From positions 2,666,001-2,730,000 of the forward strand of contig CAWDDH010000003.1 of NCBI GenBank assembly GCA_963801105.1: a stretch of 64,000 nucleotides of DNA, read 5' to 3'. The notes beneath the pieces were generated by a model that was not told the origin of the DNA, did not search any database, and worked only from the letters and a program-made list of their open reading frames with translations. A program made the translations under genes and the position numbers. The stretch's first letter is position 1, and each line of letters begins with the position of its first letter. Shown here one piece after another: positions 8,541-18,635 of this stretch. This DNA is from JAENVU01 sp963801105 (GTDB lineage Bacteria; Actinomycetota; Acidimicrobiia; IMCC26256; JAENVU01).

Positions 8541-8563
8541 CTCGACCTCCACGAGAGGTCGAG
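8541..8563 (+). promoter_or_regulatory. Perfect 9-bp dyad between gcvH and garA
   Basis: CTCGACCTC and GAGGTCGAG form a perfect inverted repeat with a 5-nt spacer. It ends 5 nt before the putative -10 box of garA and covers where a -35 box would lie. It could be an operator for garA or a U-less terminator for gcvH; the sequence does not decide. Confidence 0.45.
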
Positions 8564-8568
8564 CGTTG

Positions 8569-8574
8569 TAGCCT
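8569..8574 (+). promoter_or_regulatory. -10 box of putative leaderless garA promoter
   Basis: TAGCCT lies exactly 6 nt before the ATG at 8581, just downstream of the 8541-8563 dyad. Confidence 0.42.
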
Positions 8575-8580
8575 GGTCGG

Positions 8581-9015
8581 ATGGTGTGCAGCCACTGCGG
8601 GCATCGCAACGATGCCACCGCGCGTTTCTGCTCGTCGTGCGGACAGTCGCTCACGGCGGTCCCGGCGAGCGGTGGCGACAGCACCGTGGAGATCCCGTTG
8701 GTCCCGGAGGTCCCGCGCGGCGCGGCGATCCTGCACGTGCTCCGCGGTCCCAACGCCGGCAGCACCTACGTGCTCGACCGTGACTCCACCAGCATCGGCC
8801 GTCACCCGGACTCCGCGATCTTCCTCGACGACATCACCGTCTCGCGCCGGCACTCGAGCATCGAGCGCGAGGGTCCGGAGTCGTTCTCGATTCGCGACGA
8901 CGGCTCGCTGAACGGAACGTACGTGAACCGGGAGCGGGTGGAGTCCCAGGTGCTGCACGACGGCGACGAGGTGCAGGTCGGCCGGTTCCACCTGGCCTTT
9001 CACATGGGGGTCTGA
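8581..9015 (+). CDS. garA: Zinc-ribbon and FHA-domain protein at the garA position
   Basis: This 144-residue protein begins with a zinc ribbon (Cys3, Cys6, Cys17, Cys20). The FHA domain spans about 50-144, with GR at 73-74, SRRH at 88-91 and GSLNGTYVN, the phosphothreonine-binding residues. By position between gcvH and the MerR gene it matches GarA (Rv1827), which regulates 2-oxoglutarate and glutamate metabolism according to phosphorylation. However, the N-terminal ETTS phosphorylation motif of GarA is not seen; the linker has only DSTVEIP, and the zinc ribbon is extra. Orthology by position is good, but the regulatory mechanism may differ. Confidence 0.8.
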   Translation: MVCSHCGHRNDATARFCSSCGQSLTAVPASGGDSTVEIPLVPEVPRGAAILHVLRGPNAGSTYVLDRDSTSIGRHPDSAIFLDDITVSRRHSSIEREGPESFSIRDDGSLNGTYVNRERVESQVLHDGDEVQVGRFHLAFHMGV

Positions 9016-9908
9016 TGAGCGCCGACACCGACCACCAGTCGATCGGCGAGGTGCTTGCGGCGCTGCGCGACGAGTTCCCCGACGTCACCATCTCGAAGAT
9101 CCGATTCCTCGAGAGCCAGGGCCTCATCGATCCTGAGCGCACGCCGTCGGGGTACCGCAAGTTCCGCGACGGCGACGTCGCGCGGCTGCGTTGGATCCTG
9201 CACCAGCAGAAGGACAACTTCCTTCCGCTGAAGGTGATCAAGGCCCGGCTCGACGAGGCCGGTCCGGACGCACTGCCCGTCGACATCGAGGGCGACGCGC
9301 CCGCCCCGGAGAGCGAGGAACCCGAAGTGGCCACGCCGCCTCGGCCGGCGCGCGCGACCAAAGCGAAGCGCACCTCGCGTGCAAAGCCGAAGAAGGCCGC
9401 GTCGCGCACCACCAAGGCGAGCACGAAGAGCGAATCCCCGGCGTCCGGCCCGACGTTCGAGTTCCCGAGGCTCCCACTCGAACCCGACGGGAGCGAGGAC
9501 GACGACCTGCGCGCGATGACGACCGGCGCCAGCTTCACCCGCAAGGAGCTCGCCACCGCGGCCGGCCTCTCCGGCGCGCAGCTCGACGAGCTCGAGCAGT
9601 ACGGGCTGGTGGCTCCCGCCGCGGGCAGCGGCGACCGGGTCATCTTCTCCGAGGAGGCCCTCGTCGTGGCCAAGCTCGCTGCCGAGTTCGCCGGCCACGG
9701 CATCGGTCCCCGTCACCTCCGGATGTTCCGCTCCTTCGCCGAGCGCGAGGCCGGCCTCTACGACCAGGTCATCGCTCCCCGGCTCAAGCGCAAGAACCCC
9801 GAGGCGCGGGCCCAGGCCCGAGAGGACCTCGTGGACCTCGCCCGCCTCGGTCGTTCCTTGCGCGCCGCACTCCTGCGGGAGTCGGCGGCGGGGCTCCTGG
9901 CCGACTGA
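9015..9908 (+). CDS. ftsR: MerR-family regulator, FtsR/Rv1828-like
   Basis: This 297-residue protein has an N-terminal winged MerR helix-turn-helix (SIGEVLAAL, ISKIRFLESQGLI, PSGYRKFRDGDVARL). A C-terminal domain (about 178-297) is like that of Rv1828/FtsR, a regulator of ftsZ in corynebacteria. Between them, at about 95-155, is a low-complexity insert: acidic first, then very rich in Lys, Ala, Arg and Thr (KAKRTSRAKPKKAA). That may add nonspecific DNA binding. The start overlaps the previous stop by one base (TGATG). Confidence 0.85.
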   Translation: MSADTDHQSIGEVLAALRDEFPDVTISKIRFLESQGLIDPERTPSGYRKFRDGDVARLRWILHQQKDNFLPLKVIKARLDEAGPDALPVDIEGDAPAPESEEPEVATPPRPARATKAKRTSRAKPKKAASRTTKASTKSESPASGPTFEFPRLPLEPDGSEDDDLRAMTTGASFTRKELATAAGLSGAQLDELEQYGLVAPAAGSGDRVIFSEEALVVAKLAAEFAGHGIGPRHLRMFRSFAEREAGLYDQVIAPRLKRKNPEARAQAREDLVDLARLGRSLRAALLRESAAGLLAD

Positions 9909-9909
9909 C

Positions 9910-9926
9910 GCCCCGTTCCGCGGGGC
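9910..9926 (+). terminator. Hairpin after ftsR
   Basis: GCCCCG-TTCCG-CGGGGC forms a perfect 6-bp stem with a 5-nt loop directly after the ftsR stop. There is no U-tract, which is common for actinobacterial terminators. A -10-like TATCGT (9938-9943) follows and could start the next transcript. Confidence 0.4.
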
Positions 9927-9963
9927 GAGGCCGGGTGTATCGTCGCACGAGGAGGTGGTCGGA

Positions 9964-10443
9964 GTGATCCGCGTGACGCTCGTGGGAGTGCGAGTCGAGG
10001 TGCCGTCGAACCAGCCGATCGTGCTGCTGCGCGAGGCCGAGGGCAGCCGCTACCTCCCGATCTTCATCGGGACCCCCGAGGCCACCGCGATCGTGTACGC
10101 CCTCCAGGGCATGGAGACGCCCCGTCCCATGACCCACGACCTCTTCGTCACCGTCCTCGGCGACGTCGGCGTCTCGGTCCGCCAGGTCGCCATCACGGCT
10201 CTGCGTGACGGCACGTTCTACGCCGAGCTCGAGTTCGAGAGCGCCGGCGAGGTCCGCCAGGTCTCCGCCCGACCCTCGGACGCGATCGCCCTCGCCGTGC
10301 GACTCGGCGACGGTGTGCCGATCGTCGTCGACGAGGAGGTCTTCGAGGAGGCGGGCGTGCTCTTCGAAGAGGAGCAGGAGGAAGAGGAGATCGAGGAATT
10401 CCGGGCGTTTCTCGAGGACGTGACGCCTGAGGACTTCGTCTGA
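9964..10443 (+). CDS. Bifunctional nuclease family (DUF151/BFN) protein, Rv1829-like
   Basis: This 159-residue protein closely matches Rv1829 in layout and motifs: NQPIVLLREAEGSRYLPI, PRPMTHDL, GTFYAELEF, SARPSDAIALAVR and an acidic tail ending EDVTPEDFV. The family is named for a plant nuclease; the bacterial role is not settled. I prefer GTG 9964 because GGAGG at 9951-9955 precedes it at good spacing; GTG 9955 would overlap that site. It lies between two MerR genes, as in mycobacteria. Confidence 0.88.
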   Translation: MIRVTLVGVRVEVPSNQPIVLLREAEGSRYLPIFIGTPEATAIVYALQGMETPRPMTHDLFVTVLGDVGVSVRQVAITALRDGTFYAELEFESAGEVRQVSARPSDAIALAVRLGDGVPIVVDEEVFEEAGVLFEEEQEEEEIEEFRAFLEDVTPEDFV

Positions 10444-10465
10444 GCCCGACGAGCCCCACGGCCCG

Positions 10466-10494
10466 TTGACGCCACCGGCGCCGACCGCTACCGT
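10466..10494 (+). promoter_or_regulatory. Sigma-70-type promoter of the second merR gene
   Basis: TTGACG (10466-10471) and TACCGT (10489-10494) are separated by 17 nt, the best -35/-10 pair I see in the window. Transcription would begin near 10501 with a leader of about 58 nt. Confidence 0.55.
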
Positions 10495-10558
10495 CGACAT
10501 CCCCGTAACTACGAAGATGTGACTCGCCGGAACCGCCGGTCCGCCAGAAAGGCCCTCG

Positions 10559-11140
10559 ATGGTCGTACGTCGCACCGCCGCCAGCTCCGCCGCCGCCGAG
10601 GCCGCGGAATCCACCGTCGCCCCATCCGAGAGCGCCGGGCTGCCGGACAAGGTCGAGCAGGGCGTCCTCACCGGGGCGGGGGAGCAGTGGGAGGAAGTGG
10701 GATACAGCGGCCCGCAGGTCTGCACCATCGTCGGGATCTCGTACCGCCAGCTCGACTACTGGGCCCGCACCGACCTCTTGCGCCCGTCGCTCGCGGACGC
10801 CGCGGGCAGCGGGACCCAGCGGCGGTACTCCTACCGCGACCTCGTGGCGTTGAAGGTCATCAAGAGTCTGCTCGACGGGGGAGTCTCCCTCCAGACCGCG
10901 CGCAAGGCGATCGACTACCTGCGCGACCACCTCGGTGAGAACCTCGCGTCGGCGAGCCTCGTGATCGAGGGCACGTCGTCGGTGCTCGCCCGCACGGGTG
11001 ACGACATCGTCGACCTCGTGCGGCGCGGCCAGGGCGTGCTGAACATCGTGCCGCTCGCCGGTCTGGTGCAGTCGCTCGACGCGAGCATCCACGAGCTCGG
11101 GCCCGAGGAGACGCGTCGCGCCGGCCGCGCGCGCCGCTGA
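10559..11140 (+). CDS. MerR-family regulator, Rv1830-like
   Basis: This 193-residue protein has an unconserved Ala/Ser-rich start and a MerR DNA-binding domain at about 50-125 (YSGPQVCTIVGISYRQLDYW, then QRRYSYRDLVALKVIKSLLDGGVS). The C-terminal helices include LNIVPLAGLVQSL. It corresponds to Rv1830 (McdR/ResR in mycobacteria), a regulator linked to growth and division. An AGAAAGG ribosome site precedes ATG 10559. Its stop is followed by gcvT in the same reading frame. Confidence 0.87.
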   Translation: MVVRRTAASSAAAEAAESTVAPSESAGLPDKVEQGVLTGAGEQWEEVGYSGPQVCTIVGISYRQLDYWARTDLLRPSLADAAGSGTQRRYSYRDLVALKVIKSLLDGGVSLQTARKAIDYLRDHLGENLASASLVIEGTSSVLARTGDDIVDLVRRGQGVLNIVPLAGLVQSLDASIHELGPEETRRAGRARR

Positions 11141-11152
11141 GCGGCGGGCTCG

Positions 11153-12223
11153 TTGCGTCACAGCCCGCTCGACGCTGAACACCGCGCGCTCGGCGCCAAG
11201 CTCGTCGAGTTCGGCGGCTGGGAGATGCCGATCCAGTACGCAGGCGTGCTCGAGGAGCACCGAGCCTGCCGGACCGATGCCGTCGCGTTCGACGTCTCCC
11301 ACCTCGGGACGCTCGCCGTGTCCGGTGCCGGCGCCCACGCGATGCTCCAGCGGGCGCTGACCAACGACCTCGACCGCATCGGTCCCGGACGCGCTCAGTA
11401 CACACACCTCCTCGATCCCATCGACGCGCACGTCGAGGACGACATCATCGTGTGGTGGGTCGACGAAGCCGAATACCTCGTCATGCCGAACGCGTCGAAC
11501 ACGGCGCGCATCGTGGCGGCGCTCGAGTCCGAGGCCGGCGCCGAACCCACCACGGTGGCGGACGTCACCGCCGAGCGGGCGGTGATCGCGGTGCAGGGCC
11601 CGAGGGCCCGCGAGCGCGTGCGGTCGGTCCTCCCCGCGGGTGCCGACGTGGCCCGCTTCACCGTGGCCCGGGTGACATGGAACGGCACCGACTGCGTGGT
11701 GGCGGGGACGGGCTACACCGGCGAGGACGGGATCGAGGTCCACGTGCCCGCGGCCGCCGCGCCGGAGCTCTGGCGGGCGATCCTCGCCGCCGGGGTCACC
11801 CCCGCGGGGCTCGGAGCACGCGACACCCTGCGGCTCGAGGCCGGTCTGCCGCTGCACGGCCACGAACTCGGCGAGGGGATCACCCCGTTGCAGGCCGGGC
11901 TCGGGTGGGTCGTGCGCTGGGACAAGGGAGACTTCCGCGGCCGGGCCGCGCTCGAATCCGAACGCGCCCGGGGGCCCGCCCGCCGGCTGCGCGGCCTGCT
12001 CGTCGACGGCCGGCGACCGCCGCGCGCCGGCTACCCCGTGCTCGTGGACGGCACCACCGTCGGCGAGGTCACGAGCGGCAACTTCTCACCCACGCTGGGA
12101 CAGGCGATCGCCCTCGCGTTCCTGCCGCCCGATGTCGCCGATGGCGCTCGCGTCCAGATCGACGTGCGGGGTTCGCTCGTCGACGCCACGGTCACCAGAC
12201 CGCCGTTCGTCACGTCCGGCTGA
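11153..12223 (+). CDS. gcvT: Glycine cleavage system T protein (aminomethyltransferase)
   Basis: This 356-residue enzyme transfers the methylene group from lipoyl-GcvH to tetrahydrofolate and releases ammonia. Typical segments are VEFGGWEMPIQY, FDVSHLG, TGYTGEDGIEVH, GARDTLRLEAGLPLHGHEL and TSGNFSPTLG. The start is a TTG, and the sequence forces it: the merR stop at 11138-11140 is in frame and TTG 11153 is the only possible start codon before the conserved RHSPL. No strong ribosome site is present, so translation may depend on coupling to merR, whose stop is 12 nt upstream. Confidence 0.93.
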   Translation: MRHSPLDAEHRALGAKLVEFGGWEMPIQYAGVLEEHRACRTDAVAFDVSHLGTLAVSGAGAHAMLQRALTNDLDRIGPGRAQYTHLLDPIDAHVEDDIIVWWVDEAEYLVMPNASNTARIVAALESEAGAEPTTVADVTAERAVIAVQGPRARERVRSVLPAGADVARFTVARVTWNGTDCVVAGTGYTGEDGIEVHVPAAAAPELWRAILAAGVTPAGLGARDTLRLEAGLPLHGHELGEGITPLQAGLGWVVRWDKGDFRGRAALESERARGPARRLRGLLVDGRRPPRAGYPVLVDGTTVGEVTSGNFSPTLGQAIALAFLPPDVADGARVQIDVRGSLVDATVTRPPFVTSG

Positions 12224-12224
12224 G

Positions 12225-12248
12225 CCCGTCGGCCGACGGCCGGACGGG
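12225..12248 (+). terminator. Hairpin after gcvT
   Basis: CCCGTC and GACGGG pair around an inner palindromic stretch immediately after the gcvT stop. It lacks a U-tract. Its place between gcvT and the riboswitch promoter (TAGCGT at 12270-12275) fits a terminator that separates gcvT from gcvP. Confidence 0.4.
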
Positions 12249-12294
12249 TGCGACGGGGGAGGGGTGCGGTAGCGTGATCCGCTGACACGCCGAC

Positions 12295-12475
12295 GAACCT
12301 GTGCGGGAGAGTCCCTTCGGGGGCGCCGAAGGAGCAACCTCCCCGGAATCTCTCAGGCCCACGAACCGCACGGGTGAGGCAACTCTGGAGAGCAGGGGCG
12401 CAGGCTCCTCACCGACGGGGAAAGCCCGGATCGACCGGGTGAATCTCTCAGGTCCCACCGACAGAGGGGGAACCG
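12295..12475 (+). ncRNA. Tandem glycine riboswitch controlling gcvP
   Basis: Two consecutive glycine aptamers are recognisable from conserved blocks. Aptamer 1 has GCGGGAGAGTCC (12303-12314), GCGCCGAAGGAGCAA (12323-12337) and GAATCTCTCAGG (12346-12357). Aptamer 2 has TCTGGAGAGC (12384-12393), the CACCGACGGGGAAAGCCCG block (12410-12428) and GAATCTCTCAGGTCCC (12441-12456). Tandem aptamers fold around a shared linker, and glycine normally switches expression on. A -10-like TAGCGT at 12270-12275 would start the RNA near 12283. The expression platform would lie in the 45 nt before ATG 12520; I see no obvious terminator there, so translational control is possible. Confidence 0.93.
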
Positions 12476-12519
12476 GCCGCCACGGACGGTCGGATCACCG
12501 ACGCGCGGAGGAACGTGGG

Positions 12520-15342
<2,823 letters not shown>

Positions 15343-15352
15343 GATCCTGGTC

Positions 15353-15910
15353 GTGACACGCGTGCGCACCCGCGAGTGGTCCACCACCGACTACTACGCG
15401 ATCCTCGGCCTCGACGACACCGCTTCCCCGACGAGGGTCGATACCCGGTACCGCGAGCTGGCCAAGGTTCTGCACCCCGATCGCACCACCGACCCCGACG
15501 ACCTCGAGCGGTTCAAGCAGGTCGGCGCCGCGTACACGGTGCTGCGGGATCCGACGACCCGGGCGGCCTACGACGAGTTCCGGACCCGGGTGGCCGAGGG
15601 ATCGCTCTACACGGCCCCGCGCACCCCGGCTCCGGAATGGGTGGGCCGCGCCGGCCACGCCGCGCCGGCCCGCCGGCGCCGGACCCGCCCGCCGATGCCG
15701 GACTGGCTGCGGACGGCGATCGCCGCCGGGCTGGTCGTGCTCGGCGTGGCCGTGGCGCTCTGGGCGCTCGTCGGCAACCTGCCGTCGCCCCAGGACGCCG
15801 ACACGCCGTTCGCCGTCCAGGTGACGCTGCTCATCATGGCGGCCAAGCTCTGGGCCGGTGCCGTGGTCGTGGCCCGGTACCCGCAGCTGCGGGCCCGCTG
15901 GCACCGCTGA
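15353..15910 (+). CDS. J-domain protein with two C-terminal membrane segments
   Basis: This 185-residue protein has an N-terminal J domain (about 12-75) with the HPD motif at 41-43 and DYYAILGL before it, so it should stimulate a DnaK partner. A basic proline-rich linker follows, then two hydrophobic segments (about 121-140 and 154-174), which would tether it to the membrane. It lacks the zinc and substrate domains of DnaJ, so it is a type III J protein; the client is unknown. GTG 15353 lies 7 nt after TAGGAT, which includes the gcvP stop codon. It is the last + gene before the dif site. Confidence 0.8.
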   Translation: MTRVRTREWSTTDYYAILGLDDTASPTRVDTRYRELAKVLHPDRTTDPDDLERFKQVGAAYTVLRDPTTRAAYDEFRTRVAEGSLYTAPRTPAPEWVGRAGHAAPARRRRTRPPMPDWLRTAIAAGLVVLGVAVALWALVGNLPSPQDADTPFAVQVTLLIMAAKLWAGAVVVARYPQLRARWHR

Positions 15911-15939
15911 GGCGGGGAGGGCCCTCGAAAGGCCCCGCC
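15911..15939 (+). terminator. Hairpin directly after the J-domain gene
   Basis: GGCGGGG and CCCCGCC can pair around an inner GGGCC/GGCCC stem. The structure starts at the base after the stop codon. It has no U-tract. It probably ends transcription before dif. Confidence 0.5.
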
Positions 15940-15958
15940 AGGCCTCATTCATCGGGCT

Positions 15959-15986
15959 ACTTGACATAACGGGGATTATCGGCACC
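15959..15986 (-). other. dif: dif site (XerC/XerD chromosome dimer resolution site)
   Basis: Read on the - strand, the 28 bp match the published actinobacterial dif consensus (TTSRCCGATAAT, then VNACATTATGTCAAGT) at 23 of 28 positions. The XerD arm TTATGTCAAGT is identical at all 11 positions and the inner XerC arm GCCGATAA is perfect. Mismatches are confined to the outer three bases of the XerC arm and two bases of the 6-bp centre (TCCCCG). XerC/XerD with FtsK resolve chromosome dimers at this site, which marks the replication terminus. It lies between convergent genes where coding strand bias switches, as expected. The consensus is from memory; the count is mine by eye. Confidence 0.85.
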
Positions 15987-16005
15987 ACGGGTGCCGATCA
16001 TCCCC
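15971..16005. repeat. 16-bp inverted repeat duplicating the XerC half of dif
   Basis: GGGGATTATCGGCACC (15971-15986) and GGTGCCGATCATCCCC (15990-16005) are inverted copies with one mismatch and a 3-nt spacer. The left arm is the XerC arm plus centre of dif, so the right arm is a mirror copy of that half-site without a second XerD arm. The RNA hairpin could also serve as a two-way terminator for the convergent genes. Confidence 0.8.
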
Positions 16006-16069
16006 ACCGGTGGCTGGGCGGGCTTCCGATCGTCGCCAGGGACGGCTGGGTAGGCCCGTGAGCGGCCGG

Positions 16070-16567
16070 TCAGGTGAGCTTGTGGTGCATGACGAGGCGG
16101 CGGGCGGTGAAGCCGGCGGCTTCGAAGAAGTTCTTGGCGAGCCGGTCGCCGGGCAAGGCGGTCGCGTCGATACCGAGACAGCCCGTGGCGGCGGCCCAGG
16201 CGACCAGCGACCGGAGGACGATCTCACCGAGGCCGACGGTTCTCGCGGGCTCGGCCACGAAGAGTTCGTCGATCACCCCGAGGCGGCGGCCGTCGTCGAG
16301 CGTTTCGCGGTGGGCCAGTCCGTAGGCGAGGACGTGGCCGTCGAGCGTCCCGGCGATGGTCGCGAGGTCCTGGGTGGAGAGACGGGACCGGATCGCGTCG
16401 GCGTCGACCGGGTCCAGGGCGTCGTGGGCGGTCCAGAGCGCCCCGCCGCGGTGGTCGGCCAGTTCGGCGCGCAGGTCCGAGGCCAGGGCGATGATCGCGT
16501 CGACATCGTCGGGCCCGGCGGGTCGGGCGGCCTCCACGAGTGCCGGGGAGGCCGGGAGCTCGCTCAC
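16070..16567 (-). CDS. GNAT-family N-acetyltransferase
   Basis: This 165-residue protein has the GNAT fold order: an N-terminal helix pair, the VIDELFVAEPARTVGLGEIVLRSLVAWA acetyl-CoA region (the pyrophosphate loop is degenerate, RTVGLG for R/QxxGxG/A), then KNFFEAAGF, the usual C-terminal GNAT signature. The substrate is unknown. ATG 16567 overlaps the stop of the upstream gene (ATGA). It is the first - gene right of dif. Confidence 0.78.
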   Translation of the reverse strand: MSELPASPALVEAARPAGPDDVDAIIALASDLRAELADHRGGALWTAHDALDPVDADAIRSRLSTQDLATIAGTLDGHVLAYGLAHRETLDDGRRLGVIDELFVAEPARTVGLGEIVLRSLVAWAAATGCLGIDATALPGDRLAKNFFEAAGFTARRLVMHHKLT

Positions 16568-17109
16568 TGGGCGAGCTGGGCGATCTTCCCGAGGATGGTC
16601 GTGCGGGCCCGGTGGCTGGCCTCGTAGCTCTTCACTGCGATCAGGTCGGAGCCGGTGAGCCCGGCGAGCCGGTCGATCACCTGGGACGCCGAGAGCAGGT
16701 CGTAGCCCGGGATGGGCAGCTCCCCCAGCGTCGGCGACGCCGTGGTTGGAGTGGACGGGGTGTCTGCTCCCCCGGTCCGTCGGGTCGGTGTCGGGCTCGT
16801 CACCGGCGTGGTGGCCGCCGCGACCGCGGTCAGGGTGTCCTCGGCGCGCTTGCGGACCGTTTCGGCGGCGGCGCCGGCCTGGCGCTTGACCTCGGGTCCT
16901 CCGTACTTCACCGCCATCTGGCCGATCGTCTTGTACTGGCTTGCTTGGGTCTCGGCGGTCTTCCGGCGCTGGCTGACCTCGGTCTGGCCCCGTGCCACGA
17001 ACATCTTGAGGAACGTCGGCACAGTGTCCTTCGCGAACATCGCGAGGCCGATCGGTGCGTACACGAGGAGTTCGACGGCCTTCTCGAGTGGAGTGTCGTT
17101 GTCGTTCAC
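16564..17109 (-). CDS. Uncharacterised protein with C-terminal helical motif
   Basis: This 181-residue protein has no enzyme signature I recognise. About 1-40 is a hydrophobic/amphipathic helix region (VELLVYAPIGLAMFAKDTV). About 45-95 is charged and probably coiled, followed by a Thr/Pro-rich linker. The C-terminal 45 residues, from LPIPGYDLLSASQVIDRLAGL to RARTTILGKIAQL, resemble a short helical module that I recall at the ends of several actinobacterial proteins. It sits in a coupled operon with lnt and the GNAT gene, overlapping both. Confidence 0.6.
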   Translation of the reverse strand: MNDNDTPLEKAVELLVYAPIGLAMFAKDTVPTFLKMFVARGQTEVSQRRKTAETQASQYKTIGQMAVKYGGPEVKRQAGAAAETVRKRAEDTLTAVAAATTPVTSPTPTRRTGGADTPSTPTTASPTLGELPIPGYDLLSASQVIDRLAGLTGSDLIAVKSYEASHRARTTILGKIAQLAQ

Positions 17110-18635
17110 GGTTGGCTCCCCTGGCGGGCTGCGGCCGGGATCTTACGGCGCGGTCGGAAGGCCACGGCGAGCGCGGCCAGCACGGCGGCTGCGCTCCCCC
17201 ACTCCACCCAGTCCCCGAACCTCACGTACGGCGTCTCCCCGTTCACGGTGGTGATCGTTCCCTGGACCACCGCGTCGTGAAACAGCCGCGTGGTCTGGTG
17301 CACGTTCCCGTCGGCGTCGATGACCGCGGTGATGCCCGAGATGGACGCGTGCAGGACCGGTCGGCCGATGGCCGCCGCGCTCATCTGGCTCAGCGCGACG
17401 TGCTGGGCCGAGTTCGCGGACCGCTCGTACGAGCGGTTGTTGGTGGTGACGACGATCGCCTCCGCGCCGGCGGCGGCGTTCGCCCGCATCAGCGGTCCGA
17501 ACGCGCTCTCGAAGCAGATCACCGAGCCGATCCGGTGACCGGCCACCGTCTCGATGCCGATGCGGTGTCCGGGGGTGAAGTCGTGTGGGATCTGCTGGAG
17601 CTCGCTGATGAACGTGAGCGAGTCGCGCCACGGCACGTACTCGCCGAAGGGCACGAGGTGACGCTTGGCGTAGGTGCCGACGAGGCGGCCGTCGGGCGAG
17701 TACAGGCGATTGGCGTTGAAGCTCTTGCCGGGCTCGCTCACCTCGTCGATCGTGTTGGCGAGCACGTACGTGTGGTGATCGCGCGCGATGCGCTCGATCT
17801 CGGCCCGCAGGAGGGGATCCATCTCCGGATCGGTCGAGAGGGACGATTCGGGGAACACGACGAGGTCGTAGCGGCCGCGGAGCCGCTGAGCGAGGGCCAG
17901 GTGTCGACGCGTGAGGTACTGCGTGTCGATCTCGGCCTGGGTCAGCCGTCGGTTCTGATCGTTGCCCTGGAGGAGCGCGAAGCGCAACGTGCCGGTCGGG
18001 TGCGGATCGAAGCGCGTCACCGTGGCCGCGACGACCGCTACCGCGATCGCGCCGAGGGCGATCGCGGCCCGGACCGCCGCCCGACTCCGGGTGCGCAGCG
18101 CCCGGGCGAGATCCGCGAGGACGCCGTTGCTCGCCACGACGAGGAACGTCGCGAGCGGGACGCCGCCCCACGCCGCGAGCGCGTGGCCGAAGGTGAAGTC
18201 GTGCAGGGCGACGCCCGGCTCGCCCCACGCCAGTCCCCCGAGCGGCCAGCGCGTGCGCGCCGCCTCCGCAACGACCCAGATCGCGGCGACCAGGAACGGC
18301 GACCGGAGTCCCCGCCGGCGGAAGACGCCGACGACCGCGCCGGTCGCGGCCCAGAACCCCGCTTGCAGCGCGACGAGCGGAACGATCGCGACGGTCCCGA
18401 AGTACCACGACCACGACAGGTGGAACCCGAAGAAGGCGACCCCGGCGACGAAGCCGGTCAGCGCGCCGCGTCCCGGTCCCGCGTCGTGCCAGATCCAGAG
18501 CAGCGGGATGAGGGCGACGAACGCGACCGCACCGAGGTCCGGTCCGGGGAACGCGACGCCGAGCAGGAGACCCGACGCGACCGCGGCGAGCAGGGCGGGC
18601 CACCGACGAGAGCCGGTGGAAACGCCCTCGGTCAC
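17106..18635 (-). CDS. lnt: Apolipoprotein N-acyltransferase
   Basis: The 509-residue membrane enzyme N-acylates the N-terminal Cys of lipoproteins. N-terminal hydrophobic segments (about 13-210) precede a nitrilase-like domain with the expected catalytic triad: Glu263 (FPESS), Lys324 (YAKRHLVPFGEYVP) and Cys374 (SVICFESAF). A last membrane helix is near 475-495. The GTG start lies inside the stop of the upstream DUF4193 gene. A lipoprotein candidate is encoded at 31150-32376. Confidence 0.92.
   Translation of the reverse strand: MTEGVSTGSRRWPALLAAVASGLLLGVAFPGPDLGAVAFVALIPLLWIWHDAGPGRGALTGFVAGVAFFGFHLSWSWYFGTVAIVPLVALQAGFWAATGAVVGVFRRRGLRSPFLVAAIWVVAEAARTRWPLGGLAWGEPGVALHDFTFGHALAAWGGVPLATFLVVASNGVLADLARALRTRSRAAVRAAIALGAIAVAVVAATVTRFDPHPTGTLRFALLQGNDQNRRLTQAEIDTQYLTRRHLALAQRLRGRYDLVVFPESSLSTDPEMDPLLRAEIERIARDHHTYVLANTIDEVSEPGKSFNANRLYSPDGRLVGTYAKRHLVPFGEYVPWRDSLTFISELQQIPHDFTPGHRIGIETVAGHRIGSVICFESAFGPLMRANAAAGAEAIVVTTNNRSYERSANSAQHVALSQMSAAAIGRPVLHASISGITAVIDADGNVHQTTRLFHDAVVQGTITTVNGETPYVRFGDWVEWGSAAAVLAALAVAFRPRRKIPAAARQGSQP

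Noticed and set aside
12301..12519. Coding extension upstream of gcvP
   Set aside because: The frame happens to be open through the glycine riboswitch; the aptamer blocks and the ribosome site before ATG 12520 show it is RNA leader.
15913..15920. GGGGAGGG, a match to the E. coli FtsK-orienting octamer, pointing toward dif
   Set aside because: One octamer match in such GC-rich DNA, inside a hairpin, is expected by chance, and the actinobacterial motif is not known to me.
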